Shown: positions 35,186 through 47,445, counted from the stretch's first letter. The stretch: 64,000 nt of DNA from Marchantia polymorpha subsp. ruderalis (GCA_037833965.1 AP031357.1:17132001-17196000); one strand, 5' to 3'. The notes: a model not told the origin generated them from the sequence alone. Numbers and translations are program-made.

Positions 35186-37756
35186 ATGTCTTCCACTCAA
35201 ACAGCGCTGGAGGTCGGAAGAGTGCGCGCTTCGGTGGGCGGGGCTGGAGCAGGAGCGGCGGCGGCAGGGGCAGCAGCAGGCGGAGGCGGAGGCCCTCTTC
35301 TGCAGCAGCCGAGGCGCCTCGCGGGCGGGCAGGGCCCTGCGCAGGGCGGGGCGGGATTGGGCGCAGGCGCGGCCTCGAAGGCCGCCGATGCAGCGGCCGC
35401 GCGCCAGTCGAGCATCGCCAACCTGTTCGGGGGCTCGGGGTTCGACGGCTCGCGCGATCACTTGGGCGATGTCGGGTTCAATTCCGGCAGCGCGCGGAAC
35501 GATGCGCACGACGATGGCGGTGCGGGCGATTGTGACGAGGACGAGGACGAGTACGAGGAGCTTACGAATGAAGCGGGCAAGAGAATCCGCAAGAAGAAGA
35601 AGCAGTTCAAGCGCTGCTTCCGGGCCATGTGGCGGGTGAAGCACCCGTGGGTCATCGAGATCAGAGCGCCCAACGATCTCACTGTTATGAAATGTCAGTA
35701 CTGCAAGGAGTTCGGGCTCAATAATCCCTGGGGCAAAGGGGAGGGCTGCAAGACCCTGCAATTGTCCGCGCTTAAGACTCACGAGGTCTCCCACGGCCAT
35801 AAGAAAGCCGCCGCGGCATGGGCCAGCCAAAATCAACAGAATGAGCACGGAGGAGGCGGAGGCGGAGGCGGAGGAGGAGTCAGTGTGCACTCCATCCAAT
35901 CGAACAACACGAATTTAAACCCTGGAATGAACCTTCTCCAGCCGAACTCCTCGCTGTCGATTCCGGGATTGCACCACCAATCGCAGCAGGCGCTCTATCC
36001 CTCCGAGAGCCCATCGGTCGAGCTGCAAGAAGGACCGATAATTAGTGTCATTCAGTTGATGTATTTTACCGCCTCGCACGATCATGCCATCCAAGATTAC
36101 GAGGCTCTGTGTAAGTTGCACAGGTTTATGGGAACTCCCGGCATGCCCGTTCATGATGAGTACTCTGCCTACACCAGCGTTAGGGCGGGCAAGGAGTTTC
36201 TCTGGGCCTCGAGCGAGTTTTTGATCAAAGGGCAGCAAGCCAGCATCACGGGGAGCCCTTTCTTCTCTCTATTTATTGAAGAAGGTATAGATAGGGCTTT
36301 TGAACAGCACGTGATAGTTTACATAACATATCTCTCGGAAAAGGGTTCTGGCCTTCCCGTTGTGGAATTTGTCGAGCTTCTGGAGATCGCGGACAATTCG
36401 CCTCAAGCAATTTACAATGCCCTCGGCGATTTGCTCTCCCGAAAAAGGTTGCAGCTGTCGAAGCTAGTCGCCATCTGTACTGATGGGGGTTTCATCATGA
36501 CTAGTGCTAGGGAGGGCCTGGTATCAAAGTTGAAACGAGACGTTCCCCATTTGCTGGAGATTCACTCCATAGGGCATAGGGAAGCTCTCGCTGCCGGCGA
36601 TGCCGCGAAGTTGCTGTCAGAGCTAGACTTCGTCGATACTTTCGCCAGCAAAGTTTACGAGTGGGCTGGACGCTCGGCGAAACGGCATTCAGAACTGTCG
36701 GAGCTGCTGGAAGCTTTTACTCAAGGAGTGGTGGAAGTCGTCCAAATCCACAGGATTAGGTGGTTGTCCCGGGCCCAGGTGGTCGAGAAGTTGGTACAAG
36801 TGATGCCAATAATTTTGGAAAGGTGGCAGGTCGAGGAAGTGGAGTGGTATGCCATCGCCACTTCGTTCCAGCTGCAGTTCTGTCTCAATCTACTTGCTGA
36901 TGTTCTGTGTGATCTCAACAAACTCAACAAGAAGTTCCAAGAGGAGAAGGTTGAGCTTACAGCCATAGGAGCACAGTTGGACGTCACGATTTCTGCCTTG
37001 AAGAGAAGATTTCTGCGAGGATTTGAGGAATTTGCCCAAGGAACCAAGTACTTGAAGGAGTTCTTGAAACAAGCGGATGGGGGAGAGTTACAGTATGTAG
37101 ATGGAGAGGGCACTTTGCACCAGCATCGTCTGAGGTTTGAGGCTATGCCTGGATGCAACAGAGGAGGATCGATTGGCGACTGCAAGATTCTCGGACAAGA
37201 GTACATAAGGAAAGTGATAGAGTCCCTGAATGAGAGGTTTCCTGATAACCATACTTACAATGCTGCGAAGATATTTAGTCCGAAATATTATCCAGGTGAC
37301 GAAATTGAAAGGGAAAGGGTAACGTCCCAGTGGTTGGAGAGACTGCTGGAAAAGTTCGGCTCTCATGATTTGGAAGAGCCATTAGTGAATTCCGAGAGGT
37401 GTAGGCAAGAGCTCCCAGAGTTCGTCTCAATGCTGGCTAGTTGTTGCGAGAGAAAAGGTATGGTCGAAGCCTGGACTTTCTGCGGAGAAGTAAAAGATTG
37501 GTACGCTAGTTGGCCTAACTTGATGCATCTATGGCAGATCGTTATGGTCATTCCCTCTAATACCATTGCCTGCGAACGGGGCTTTTCGAGACAACACTTA
37601 GTTAGAGACACAACCAGAACACACCTAAACCTTAAAACTCTAGATGCGTCCATGAGAGTGTCAGTCAATGGCCCAGACATGAGTAAAGTAGATTGGCGGG
37701 CTATCTTCGAGATATGGAAGAACGCTAAAGACCGTCGGCCTCTCAGGTTAGAATAA
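35186..37756 (+). CDS. hAT-transposase-derived protein with BED-like zinc finger and hATC domain
   Basis: Uninterrupted 856-residue single-exon frame. Residues 1-100 are low-complexity Gly/Ala. An acidic tract (115-125) and a basic tract (132-142, KRIRKKKKQ, possible nuclear signal) precede a BED-like finger with C170-x2-C173 and H199/H203/H205, then a poly-Gly run (222-231). The RNase-H-like transposase core shows FFSLFIEEGID (359-369), CTDGGFIMTSAREG (431-444), HSIGHREALAAGDA (460-473) and RIRWLSR (523-529), the pattern of DUF4371-type hAT proteins (ZNF862/C17orf113-like). The hATC dimerisation domain at the end has PSNTIACERGFS (790-801). In active relatives the first block usually reads D-E-S-T-D; here its first Asp is Glu365. 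An intact frame, GC-rich promoter and altered residue suggest domestication as a nuclear DNA-binding factor, but no terminal repeats were searched exhaustively. Confidence 0.85.
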   Translation: MSSTQTALEVGRVRASVGGAGAGAAAAGAAAGGGGGPLLQQPRRLAGGQGPAQGGAGLGAGAASKAADAAAARQSSIANLFGGSGFDGSRDHLGDVGFNSGSARNDAHDDGGAGDCDEDEDEYEELTNEAGKRIRKKKKQFKRCFRAMWRVKHPWVIEIRAPNDLTVMKCQYCKEFGLNNPWGKGEGCKTLQLSALKTHEVSHGHKKAAAAWASQNQQNEHGGGGGGGGGGVSVHSIQSNNTNLNPGMNLLQPNSSLSIPGLHHQSQQALYPSESPSVELQEGPIISVIQLMYFTASHDHAIQDYEALCKLHRFMGTPGMPVHDEYSAYTSVRAGKEFLWASSEFLIKGQQASITGSPFFSLFIEEGIDRAFEQHVIVYITYLSEKGSGLPVVEFVELLEIADNSPQAIYNALGDLLSRKRLQLSKLVAICTDGGFIMTSAREGLVSKLKRDVPHLLEIHSIGHREALAAGDAAKLLSELDFVDTFASKVYEWAGRSAKRHSELSELLEAFTQGVVEVVQIHRIRWLSRAQVVEKLVQVMPIILERWQVEEVEWYAIATSFQLQFCLNLLADVLCDLNKLNKKFQEEKVELTAIGAQLDVTISALKRRFLRGFEEFAQGTKYLKEFLKQADGGELQYVDGEGTLHQHRLRFEAMPGCNRGGSIGDCKILGQEYIRKVIESLNERFPDNHTYNAAKIFSPKYYPGDEIERERVTSQWLERLLEKFGSHDLEEPLVNSERCRQELPEFVSMLASCCERKGMVEAWTFCGEVKDWYASWPNLMHLWQIVMVIPSNTIACERGFSRQHLVRDTTRTHLNLKTLDASMRVSVNGPDMSKVDWRAIFEIWKNAKDRRPLRLE

Positions 37757-40020
37757 TCATGATAGTGAAGTTTCCCGGAGGTAGCCTTAGCGTCTGTACA
37801 TTGTAAAAACCTGTCCCGGTTCCGAACTTGTATATTTACTCGAAGGTGTACCGTCAACTAGTCCTAGACATAATCAGATCGCAGCAGGATGAAAGTACAT
37901 TTTTTACATAGTGGCAACTACTACCGGGGTCACTCAATTTTGAGTTTTACTCGCTGTGTAAAGTACACATGCATCATATCAGAGTGCATGGCTTCCAATC
38001 TGACACTTTGTAACAACTTCGTATGTATCCTCGCTGTGACTGTGGCTTGATTTTCTCAGGGAATGACCTGAATCTGACTGGGTCTTGTTGAGAACTGATT
38101 GAGTTGGATAGCTCCAGGTCATTTGCGAAGAATCTTTGTGGATCACTTGAAAATTTTGGAGACGAGCGTGTCTCCCAAGTTGCTTTAGTTTTGAGGTACT
38201 GGTCATTGACCTGAATCTGAAACCTCCGTCCAATTACCAAAATCAATACCCGTCCGAGGATCGCTTTCTAAACTTCCGGATTCAGGCGTCAATAGACACC
38301 TGTCGTCCGAAATATTGTTTCACCAAGGAAGTCTGGTGAGGCCTTTACAGAAATTGAATACGCAAAGACCGAGGACCTTACAAAATCAGGCAGATGGAAG
38401 TTTTTGAGAAGCGCCTAGAATGGAATTGTGGGATGGGAATTCAGATGAAGACTTCTTACCCAACACCGTTAAACTTGAAGTATAGCTTCGAAAAAGCGGA
38501 CATTGTAATTCAGTAACGGTTCTAGAAAGCTGCACCAAAAGAGGAACCACCTGGTACTTGTTTATGGTGGGCGACAAGAAAATTACTTACACATTGTCTT
38601 GCTTGAAGCCCAATGTAGGTTGTCAATGTACGCACGGTTGATCCTCTCGGTTACAATTATAAGTCTCGTCTTCTTTATGAGGTAGTAAGAATTATCTGCC
38701 GACGTAAGGAAATATTCGATCAGGGACTGATCATTCCTGACGATAATGTTTCTGAAGAAGAGATGAACATTAAATGAAATAATTTCTATTTTCTTCATGT
38801 TTCAGAAGGTTCAGAATTTTATCTCTTTTATGCACTTTTTACCGTCATTCTTAGATAACTTGGACCCTATTCGCCATACCAACTGAATCTTTCCTTCATG
38901 GAGCAGGCAAAGAAAGTGGGACCAATTGGCAGAGGTGCGAATGCCTTTTATTCCTTGACCTCAGACTGTCCCAGACAACTAGGAGAGCTTGGTTCATTAG
39001 AAGCTACTGGTTTTTATCGTCTTACCAGGTTCACTTTGATCACAGTTTGTTATCCCAATATGATATTTTCATCCTTACTTTCCAAGGTTTCTCTCTTCTT
39101 GGTCATCTTTTGTTATAAATGTGAAGTCCTTACGTTGGGCTTATTTGTGTCCAAAATGCCCAGTCTGCAGGCACATCCATACCCAGGTTTGGGTAGAATA
39201 AAACCTCATAATATAGATCACTATTTGTCAACGTCTCATTTAGAACATTCACTGAGTTTCTTGTAGCTAAGACGAACGCCATTCTCGAGGTAAATCTGAG
39301 CAGGTAATCGAGACCTTCAAGTTGTCGATAAGCGAAGAGCCTGTTGTGCGTGCCATGTAGGATTGGAGGCGCAACAAAAAATTTTGAGTCATGCCCATCG
39401 TGCCTAATACGGGCATGTCAAAAGACATGCCCTTATTATAGTACGTACATGTGACATGTATCATACAATATACTTCTATGGAAATAAAACACTCTTAGAA
39501 GTAGAACTGTCGAAAAGATGCACTTCTCAGGCTTTTGTCAGTTCACTAAAGTTCAAATGCAAGAGTAATCATGAGATTATGCCTCGACAGACAGGGAAAA
39601 TAACTCCCTCGACGGTTCTTTTGGTTTCTCTCCATTTGCTTCAATGTATGATACAACTTCACGAAGGCGTTTACCACGGCGTAGAGCAGTTTCCTCCTGA
39701 ACTTGCATGGTTTACCGTATGCGATGTTCTCAAAACAAATTGTTCTATCACGGTGAGCATACAACAAGTACATACTGCTCGTGCAAGTTTTAAGATAATG
39801 TAATCTTCAGACCCAATAAACTAGTAATTAATTTTCTAATAAACAAAAATATAAGTACTGGGAGGGGCCACCGAGCGACGTCCAGTTTTAAGTATTTATA
39901 TTTTGTGACTTATCCCAGCGTCTATAGCTTTGGGAGATATGTATAAATTCGTTGGTCAATAGGTGCATGCCATATATGGAAGAATGCGAATGGGGTATGC
40001 ATTGAGGTTGTGACTCGAAT

Positions 40021-40274
40021 CCTAGTGCCATGTCATGTTGTGAGTTAATCATTAGCTGTAGGTTGACTATATTACTCAATTCTTTGAATACACTAATTTA
40101 AATATGTAGGTTTATAGGTAAATGTGTCAACAACACGGTTAGTAAATCCTAGTGTCATGTCATGTTGTGAGTTAATCATTAGCTGTAGGTTGACTATATT
40201 ACTCAACCCTTTGAATACACTAATTTAATTATGTAAGTTTATAGGTAAATGTGTCAACAACACGGTTAGTAATA
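40021..40274. repeat. 127-bp tandem duplication
   Basis: Copies at 40021-40147 and 40148-40274. Both read CCTAGTG(C/T)CATGTCATG, then GTTGTGAGTTAATCATTAGC, TGTAGGTTGACTATATTACT and GTGTCAACAACACGGTTAGT. Only a handful of substitutions separate them, so the duplication is recent. Confidence 0.85.
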
Positions 40275-40549
40275 CCTCAGTTTAAATTTATTATCTCTCA
40301 CACAACTATATTCTACGGAGTAGAGTTTTGGACTAAGGGCTGTAAACCTGTTTGTTATATATCTATGAGAGTTCGCCTTTCTTTTATAATTTTGCAAATG
40401 GATTTTATGCCTCTATCGCTTTTCATCTCATCTTACATGTAATTGGAGGAACCGACGGTCGAGACAAATCGATTCGATGCTAGGTACAAAAAGTTTGTCA
40501 TGCAATCTTGACATCCATGATCCAATTTCTCGAGCAAAAGCTGCAAGTT

Positions 40550-40610
40550 TATGTCTGACGGTGAATTGAGCATCGATGATCGATCGATGCGCAATTCACC
40601 GTCCGACATA
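40550..40610. repeat. 28-bp foldback hairpin with a 5-nt loop
   Basis: Arm 40550-40577 (contains GACGGTGAATTG) pairs with 40583-40610 (CAATTCACCGTC) with two mismatches around the loop GATCG. The stem is too long and exact for chance. The tiny loop argues against a standard plant miRNA precursor. Confidence 0.7.
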
Positions 40611-43127
40611 TACTTTGAGCAATCGCAAAGTTGTACTGAATATATGATCTCGGCGGGAAGATGATGTGTGCAACACCAACGAGGTCGTGGGTGCCAATGG
40701 GAGGTGGGTAGTAATTCCTCGACGTTGTTGACGAGCGCAGAGGATGAGAATTCCCAAGGTTCACATTTGGGAAAAAAGAAGAATTGACCCACAGCTCCCA
40801 ATAAATCTCAGGCAACGGCATCAGTCTCGGAGGTCCCCTTGTATCTAAGCATTAGTTCTCCTTTATTTACTATATTCACTATGACCAATGACAGAGGTTT
40901 CTTCTTTAGAGTGAGAGATTATTAGTCTGAATTGAGAAATAACTAAACACTCCCTACTTTAATCATCTATCATTTCATCTATGATAATCTCAAGGGGATG
41001 TATGATATCTACAAACATTCTAAACATCATGGAATGCAAGTATGGTTTGAGTATCTTACATTCATAATGATATGACATTAACTTGTTCTTTTATTTATTG
41101 GACTACATGTTTTTAGTTTCTCTTGATGAAATATGAATTTGAGCATACTTCATATTAATGAGTCACTATATTTGGAAGAATAAAGTTACTTTTACAAGAA
41201 TTGTGTCACATATGCTACACTCAACAACAATCTATCATTCAATGTCATAACCTATACTTAAGATGCGTTAATCAATCACAACTTTAAAAGGTTGAATATC
41301 TATGGTCATGGATGAATGGAAGTTGAGTGCGTGATAACTTTTAGAGCTTCAAGTATGTACATATGTATAGATTTTATCATTATTTTACTTCATCTTTTGA
41401 GTTATACAGAGTTATGAACAAAAAATTCTACAAGTTTGTTGAAGAATTTAAGAAAATCCACTAAATTTAGTAATCTAAAAATGTGTTAGTATTGTCATAG
41501 AAGTACAAAAATCTTAAGTTACTCTAAGACAACCAAAATGATACAGGTATAGAGCACAACATAAAACTTGCAAAAGTATCATACTCTGATCCAATTTTCT
41601 TTCAAAATCCTACATCTTGATTGTTAAAAAAATTCACATGATTAGTTTTATGCAACATATGATCAATTTTGAAGTATATATCAACATTTTTTTATCCTCT
41701 ATTACACAATTGAAATTTTCAGGTGTATAAATACATTAGGATTTGGCATCAGAATTTATAATTCGTCAAGTATGGCATATTTTATCATACATGTCTTATT
41801 ATTCATTTGGTATTTTAAATGTCTCATTTTTTTTTCATAGTATAATTTATATTCAGCTCATTTAAGTTTTTAATTTTTTTAATATAACTCATGATGCTTA
41901 AATGATAACCAAAAACTATGATTGGATATATTTAAAATATTAAGTAAGAATAATTTTCACTTGATACCATAAATTTTGAAATGAAATTTTTTATATCATG
42001 TTCAAAAAACTTGGATAAATGTGAATATCTTCTTGAATTTTTAAAGTTTGGTGTGAATTTTAATAACTTTGATGACATGCTTTCAAAAACATAAAATTTG
42101 AGATATGAATGAATTAAAAAAATTGAAGCTAATAGATGAATCAATACTTATAAACAATTATTCAAGTTGATAAGTGAAATTTCAAATCTTACTTTTGAAT
42201 TATATGATTATTTGTAATAAAAGACTTAATTATAAATATTTCTTTCAGAAATTAATAATTTAATATCCATAATTGATTTTTAATGCAAGGTGGTAGCTTC
42301 AAATTTATGCAAATAGCTAAGAAAACACTGTTGCAATAATTATCACTAATTTCATAGAGTAATTAAATACCATTTTCAGTTTCTTTAGTCTAATAAAGAG
42401 ATACTTAAATACAGTTATCATATGAAACACAAATTCTTTAGATTTGAAAGATTGTAGAGGAATGATTTGATCAATACAATGACTGTTATTTACTGAATTA
42501 CACATAATTTTTTTCAGGAAATTTCATGATTTGAAACAAATCTACATAGTTGACACTTTCCAATTAATTACATGAAGCAAAAATTGAGATCAAAATCAAA
42601 ATCAAAATCAAGAAAAAAATTCTATGTAAATTTTGGCTGGTTGTTAAAATGCTTTGCTGTTGGGAAAAATTAATTTTCAATAACTAGATCGGAAGTAAAG
42701 GAGCAATGAGAGAAAGAATTGATATAGCCAAACACCAAAAATTATTCACTCTTAAATGAAACATTTAGAGACTTCAAGTCTTCATTATTTAAACATGTGA
42801 CTAATAACGGGTGAGAGCAATAACAAATTTATATGAACATCCATGATATCATACAAAATGTGCTAATTGTTTTCTAGCATGAAAAAAATTGTCACATGAA
42901 CATTATTTTGATGTGTTAAACGGATTTTATATTTTTACAAACATAAATATGTACTTTCTTCAAAAAGAAATATGTACTTTTGTAAAGAAGTTGATTATGC
43001 TTCTTAGATTAAGTCTTCTTTTTGATAAATGGAGAGGGATCACATTATTTATGATATTATGTATATCATGTTCTTGTGAATGAAATATTATGCTTAACCA
43101 CTCATAATACAAAATTTTACAATTGTA

Positions 43128-45126
43128 CAGTATGACACATATTAACTGATAACTTCTGAATTAATAACCTATCTTGATTAGTACATTTTTTGAATCCCAA
43201 CTTGTAACCAAGCCAAATATTAGCAATACCTCTCTTCTAATATTTAATAAAATCAAGCCCGTCCCAAGCATTTTGTGTTTTATTATCGTCTACATAAATT
43301 ATTGCTGAAGGGGCCTAAAGTAGTTGTTGACGGACTGCTCAACGAGAATACTTTGCTGTATGATGACAACCTTATACTTCATATTTTGGTGAACTTATGA
43401 AAAGTCAAGATTGCGCTCATACAGTTGGAACCAGTAGGCCTGCAGCTTGTCAACCATTACAGTTGACTTCTTGTGGTATGTTCGTGGGAGTTCGTTGTTG
43501 TTATCATCCTAGTCAATAGTGTGAGGAGACCGGAAGTCATCCAAGATGATTTCATATGTGATTGGAGCGTTGATATTGTCGTCTTACTCTGGATAGTTTA
43601 GAAGGTTGTGAATGTCCATTGGATTGCGAAACCGGAGCTGCTTGACTTGAGCCTCCAGCTTGTTCAAGAGAGTCACCGGGGGCAGGATTGTTGTGCGGCG
43701 TCAAGTCAGAATTAGTACAAATCTGACAGTGGTGGAAACGGTTGTGAAGTGTGATTGATTGAACATCTAGTTTCCAAGTTGCAAATGCCTACTGGATGCC
43801 CTCCAAGATGCTGATTTTCTCTGAATTGTCGACATTGTACTCAATTTGTTGCAAGATCAAGCGATTAAAGCACCGGCGGTGATAGACCTTGAAGTTGCGA
43901 ATTATTCCGGCATCACATGGCTGGATCTTTGAGGTTGTGTTGGGTGGCATATAGAGCAACTTTGTGTGCTAGACCTCCACATCGTGCGTTGCTATAGATC
44001 ATCAAGCTTAATATGCGCGCTGCAGTTGTCCACGATCAACAAGACGTTGCGCCCCTCCATGTGACGATCAAAGGCTTTCAATCAAAATTTGAAGACGTTT
44101 AACGTCATCCAAGCGTTTGAAATTGCATGATAGACACATCCAAGATTGTCACGCTTGACGTTTTTGAAGTAGTGCGAGTTGAAGTAGTTTGTTGGAGCCG
44201 TCATCATTGGCGCAAATGGTGATTATTATTTTATCCTTATTTTGCTTCACTTTCTCCAATTGTTGGGTTGCCAACGAGTTGTCGGCTTGCATCCGGTAAA
44301 ATAGTCTAGTCTCATCCATGTTATAGATGTCAGACAAGACATACTGATCAAGAATGTGTCAAATCTCTGACAGCTCGCTGTTGATCGCATGCATGTCAAC
44401 CGATCCGCTCTCTCCAAAGCATTTGTGTGATTAGATGTTGTGTCGATTCTTAAAACGGCCAAGCAAGCCGTTTGATAAGTTGAACTTGCCAGCATCAGGT
44501 AGAGTTCGACGAGAAACTTGATGGCCTTTTCTCGTATGAGATCGCCATTGATGTTCACGGGTCTTTTTGTTTGCATGCACCCACGCCAGCATCGTCGCAT
44601 CGAGCCGAGGGTAGATGATGTTGCGATGCGATTTGACATTTTTGTTAACGGTGTGGTCGGAATCAAACAACTCCTTTGATTTCTACAGCATGTTGGAGAT
44701 CTTGGCTTGAGTGAGGGTGATGTTGTGCATTTTGGCGAGCCATTTAACAAAATCTTTCTGGATGAGATTGAGATTCTACTTTTTATGCTGATAGATGATC
44801 TTACGGAAACCATTTGTCAAAGTGGAGCAGTGTGCGCCTTTGGAAATGCCTCGTTTAGGGGCCATGATGAAGATGAATCGCGAACAAGTTGACACTTTGC
44901 AACATCACTACTTATATAAACTTATATGTGTGTGATGCTTGGACTCTAGCAGCTTGGAAAGCCATGGAATGTGACTGAAGCTTAATGAACTCGTTAGAAA
45001 CAAAAAGAAAATCATGAGACTACCGGAATGATCTAGAAATGATCTAGTTACTCTTTGAATTAATAACCCCTCTCAATTAATAGGCTTTTTTTGGCCCAAG
45101 GCTATTAATTAAGAGGGATTCTACTA
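43128..45126 (-). mobile_element. Dead pogo/Tigger-like DNA transposon with TA target duplication
   Basis: The left end starts CAGTATGACACATATTAA after TA (43126-43127); the right end, read inwards on the minus strand, starts TAGTAGAATCCCTCTTAA after TA (45127-45128). The two ends agree at roughly 20 of 32 positions. A TA duplication and a ~2-kb length with a CENP-B-plus-DDE transposase inside are as expected for pogo-class elements. Motifs AATTAATAACC occur near both ends. Confidence 0.65.
43330..44865 (-). pseudogene. Pogo/Tigger-like transposase (CENP-B HTH plus DDE), disrupted
   Basis: The reading starts at an ATG at 44865 (MAPKRGISKG), but in-frame TAG codons follow at about 44791 and 44685 and several frameshifts come later. 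The N-terminal half keeps CENP-B-type helix-turn-helix sequence, with LTQAKISNML, and the second HTH ends FNLSNGLLGRFKNRHNI (about 44450). The catalytic core keeps all three acidic landmarks in separate frames: DIYNMDETRLFYRM (about 44330), NVLLIVDNCSAHI (about 44030) and PPNTTSKIQPCDAGII (about 43930). Pogo-type transposases cut and paste the element at TA. This copy cannot make a protein, although the catalytic positions can still be read. Confidence 0.85.
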
Positions 45127-45128
45127 TA

Positions 45129-46679
45129 CCATAATGATGAAGATATGTCTAGATTTGATAAATTCATTCACAATTTCATTTTTTCCTTGTGAATATGATA
45201 ATATTTTAAGTGAATATAAATTTCTATAAGTCTATATATGTTTGAAAATGGATAAAACTCACATAAAACTGGGATGTAATATGTGTAAAATAGACCAAAA
45301 TAAAAAAACATGTGCGCAGTTAGAAGCATCAAATTACTGTTATATACATAGTCCTTAACGACAATTCACGTGACTCGGGATAGAGTTTTGGAGTGGATAA
45401 GTAACCAGGTTTATCCCGAGTAGTTTGTCAACGAATATAAGAGTATAAATATAAAGGTCTTGGGATCAGAAGAGATTACATCTTTTCTGCTCTAAATCTT
45501 TGGTTTACAGAAGGCTATGAATGCACACATCTTTCTTAGCTGGAGGCGTAACATTGTACCGAGAATAGTATTTATATGATGAGGCCTTTGATGTTGTTGT
45601 TGATTGTGATCTCCCTACCTTTCTCCCGAACTTCTTTTAACCTGAGATACATCATCACCCGGGCGCCTAAATTACCCATATTAGCTTAATTTAGTCTCAT
45701 CAAGAGACCTTTGTGTAAATATGAGCCTTATTAAGCATTAAGAGTGCATAAAATGGAGCCATGTGCAGTTCATGTGCAACATACCTTTTGTTCGATCCGT
45801 ACCAGGTTTTTATTCAGGTTGTCAATCACCCTCTATTAAAATCCTTATCTGGATTTCCCCTCCTGTTCAATATTACAATGCTGTTCTCCATAACTGACAG
45901 TAGCCAAATTGATCTGTGTGACTATCAACAATCCACCAGTACGAAGTAACTCTGATTTGCCATCCGAAGAAACCTTGTCTATGACTGAACCCTTCAGGTT
46001 ATCTCTATAAAATCTAGCACCCTTATTTGCCTAAATCCGCCAGCTAAGGGTGCACCTATGACATGCCATTGAATCTTCGCAATAATCCTCGAGGAACAGT
46101 TGTAGTTCTCTGTAGGTTCTTTATGTGTAAACTTAGTTACAACCAAGGATGCACCTGCTTTTATTCAAAATAATTTCATTAGCATGCTTCATACTCAAAA
46201 ATCATTCGCACGCTTAGAAGCCATATAAGACCTCCCACTCCTCTCAGTAACCAATCGCGCAACTCACCACATCCCCTGTTACACTACAATGGAGTTCAAT
46301 GTCCACTCGATTCATAAACGCTAGTGGTAGTAGGCAGTTTAGAGAAACGTTTTGGTGGCATCTGATATGCCTGGTCTAATATGGGCCCAGGATTCTCTAA
46401 AGGTTTTGATAAAAACTGAACGTGGATGATTTTGTGTCTAGCATATCCTCTGTCTCTGTCTCGTTACTGTTATTAGATTGTAGAGTAAATATGTCTGCGT
46501 AAGTGAAGGTAGGATAAGCAGGCGAGCAGTCTAGTTCAGGCGTCTCGGCATACGATCGCATATTTTAACAAGGCCTGGTCATCACTCATTTATACTAGAC
46601 ACTAGGTTGGTACTTCAGCATACTTGTAGCATACATCCGAACTTTATTCCCGTTTTGAAATTGCAACGAAGTCCTTACA
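45129..46679. other. Spacer without recognised genes
   Basis: No convincing exon or RNA gene on either strand. The open frame 45761-45949 is short and shows no motif. The LRR pseudogene homology begins abruptly at about 46680. Confidence 0.5.
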
Positions 46680-47412
46680 AAGATCTGCTGCGTCTCCAGT
46701 CGCTGCATTTGTCGGCCAACTATCTCACGGGGAAGATTCCTGCGGTGCTCAGCAGGCCCAGCTTGAGGTATCTGAAACTCTCCTACAACTTCCTCGAGGG
46801 CGAGATCCCCACGGCGAATGCTTTCTCCACGAGGTACGACATTTCGTCCTTCAAGCCCGGGAACGATCAGCTCTGCGGGCCCCTGCTCGAGACCACTTGT
46901 GCGGCGCAAGACAGCAACGCAAGCGGAAGCTCGGCCACACTCAGGCCTCCGTCGTTCGAGCTCCTGGATGTTACATTCTGGCGGGCCTTTGAGATCGGAA
47001 TTCCGAACGGGGTCGTGATCGGAACGCTGAGAACAATGCCCTGCGCACGACACTGGCTACTGCATACTCAAGATTTTGCTCGCCATTCCAATGACGGTAG
47101 ATACGGAGTGTTCAACGAACCGACATAGACCGAATCATTCAGCAGCTGATTGCTGCGTACGCGACTGCTGTCTTTGCACCCGGCTGGACCCCGGGGTCCA
47201 GCCGGGGCTTACGAGATTCGACATGAATGGGGACTCGTTGTCCGCCATACACATGTGCTTCTGCTGCTGGGCCTGTAGATAGCACAACGTTGTCTGCACT
47301 GATTGGTCCAATTGGACTGTGTAAAGTAGAGCCAGATTCCACAACAATTCATGATTGCAGGAGTACTCCCCTTGGAAGCTTTTGTCTCCAGATTGGAAAA
47401 GATTCATTGTAA
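46680..47412 (+). pseudogene. Truncated copy of the 3' end of the LRR receptor-like gene
   Basis: 46680-47128 codes the last ~150 residues of the receptor-like protein at 53568-58410 and ends at the same stop: LRR pieces LSANYLTGKIPAVLS and YNFLEGEIPTANAFS, the cap NDQLCGPLLETTC, and the tail DGRYGVFNEPT. 47129-47412 continues into the same 3' untranslated sequence. The membrane segment is damaged: an Arg, a Glu and an Asn interrupt FWLAFGIGTAIGVV (here FWRAFEIGIPNGVV). There is no signal peptide or LRR array upstream; homology starts suddenly at about 46680. It is a dead duplicate and probably not expressed as a working protein. Confidence 0.85.
47179..47206. repeat. Perfect 28-bp GC palindrome in the duplicated 3' UTR
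   Basis: Centre at 47192/47193 (GGACCCCGGGGTCC). Every base pairs out to C47179-G47206. It lies about 50 bp after the stop of the truncated LRR copy. The full gene has the same element at 58450-58469. Confidence 0.8.
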
Positions 47413-47445
47413 TTACTTGATGGGACCGTGGGAGACTCAAATCCC

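Larger units (their letters stand above)
37757..43127. other. Spacer without recognised genes
   Basis: Mixed composition to about 40.8 kb, then strongly AT-rich. The open frames 38898-39266, 39456-39803 and 40433-40821 (minus) match nothing I recognise and lack consistent splice context. Structures inside it are listed separately: the tandem duplication at 40021 and the foldback at 40550. Confidence 0.5.

Noticed and set aside
34805-35899. 364-codon minus-strand frame opposite the hAT gene start
   Set aside because: Leucine/alanine/serine-rich antisense of GC- and GA-rich DNA; no motif and fully overlapped by the supported + strand gene.
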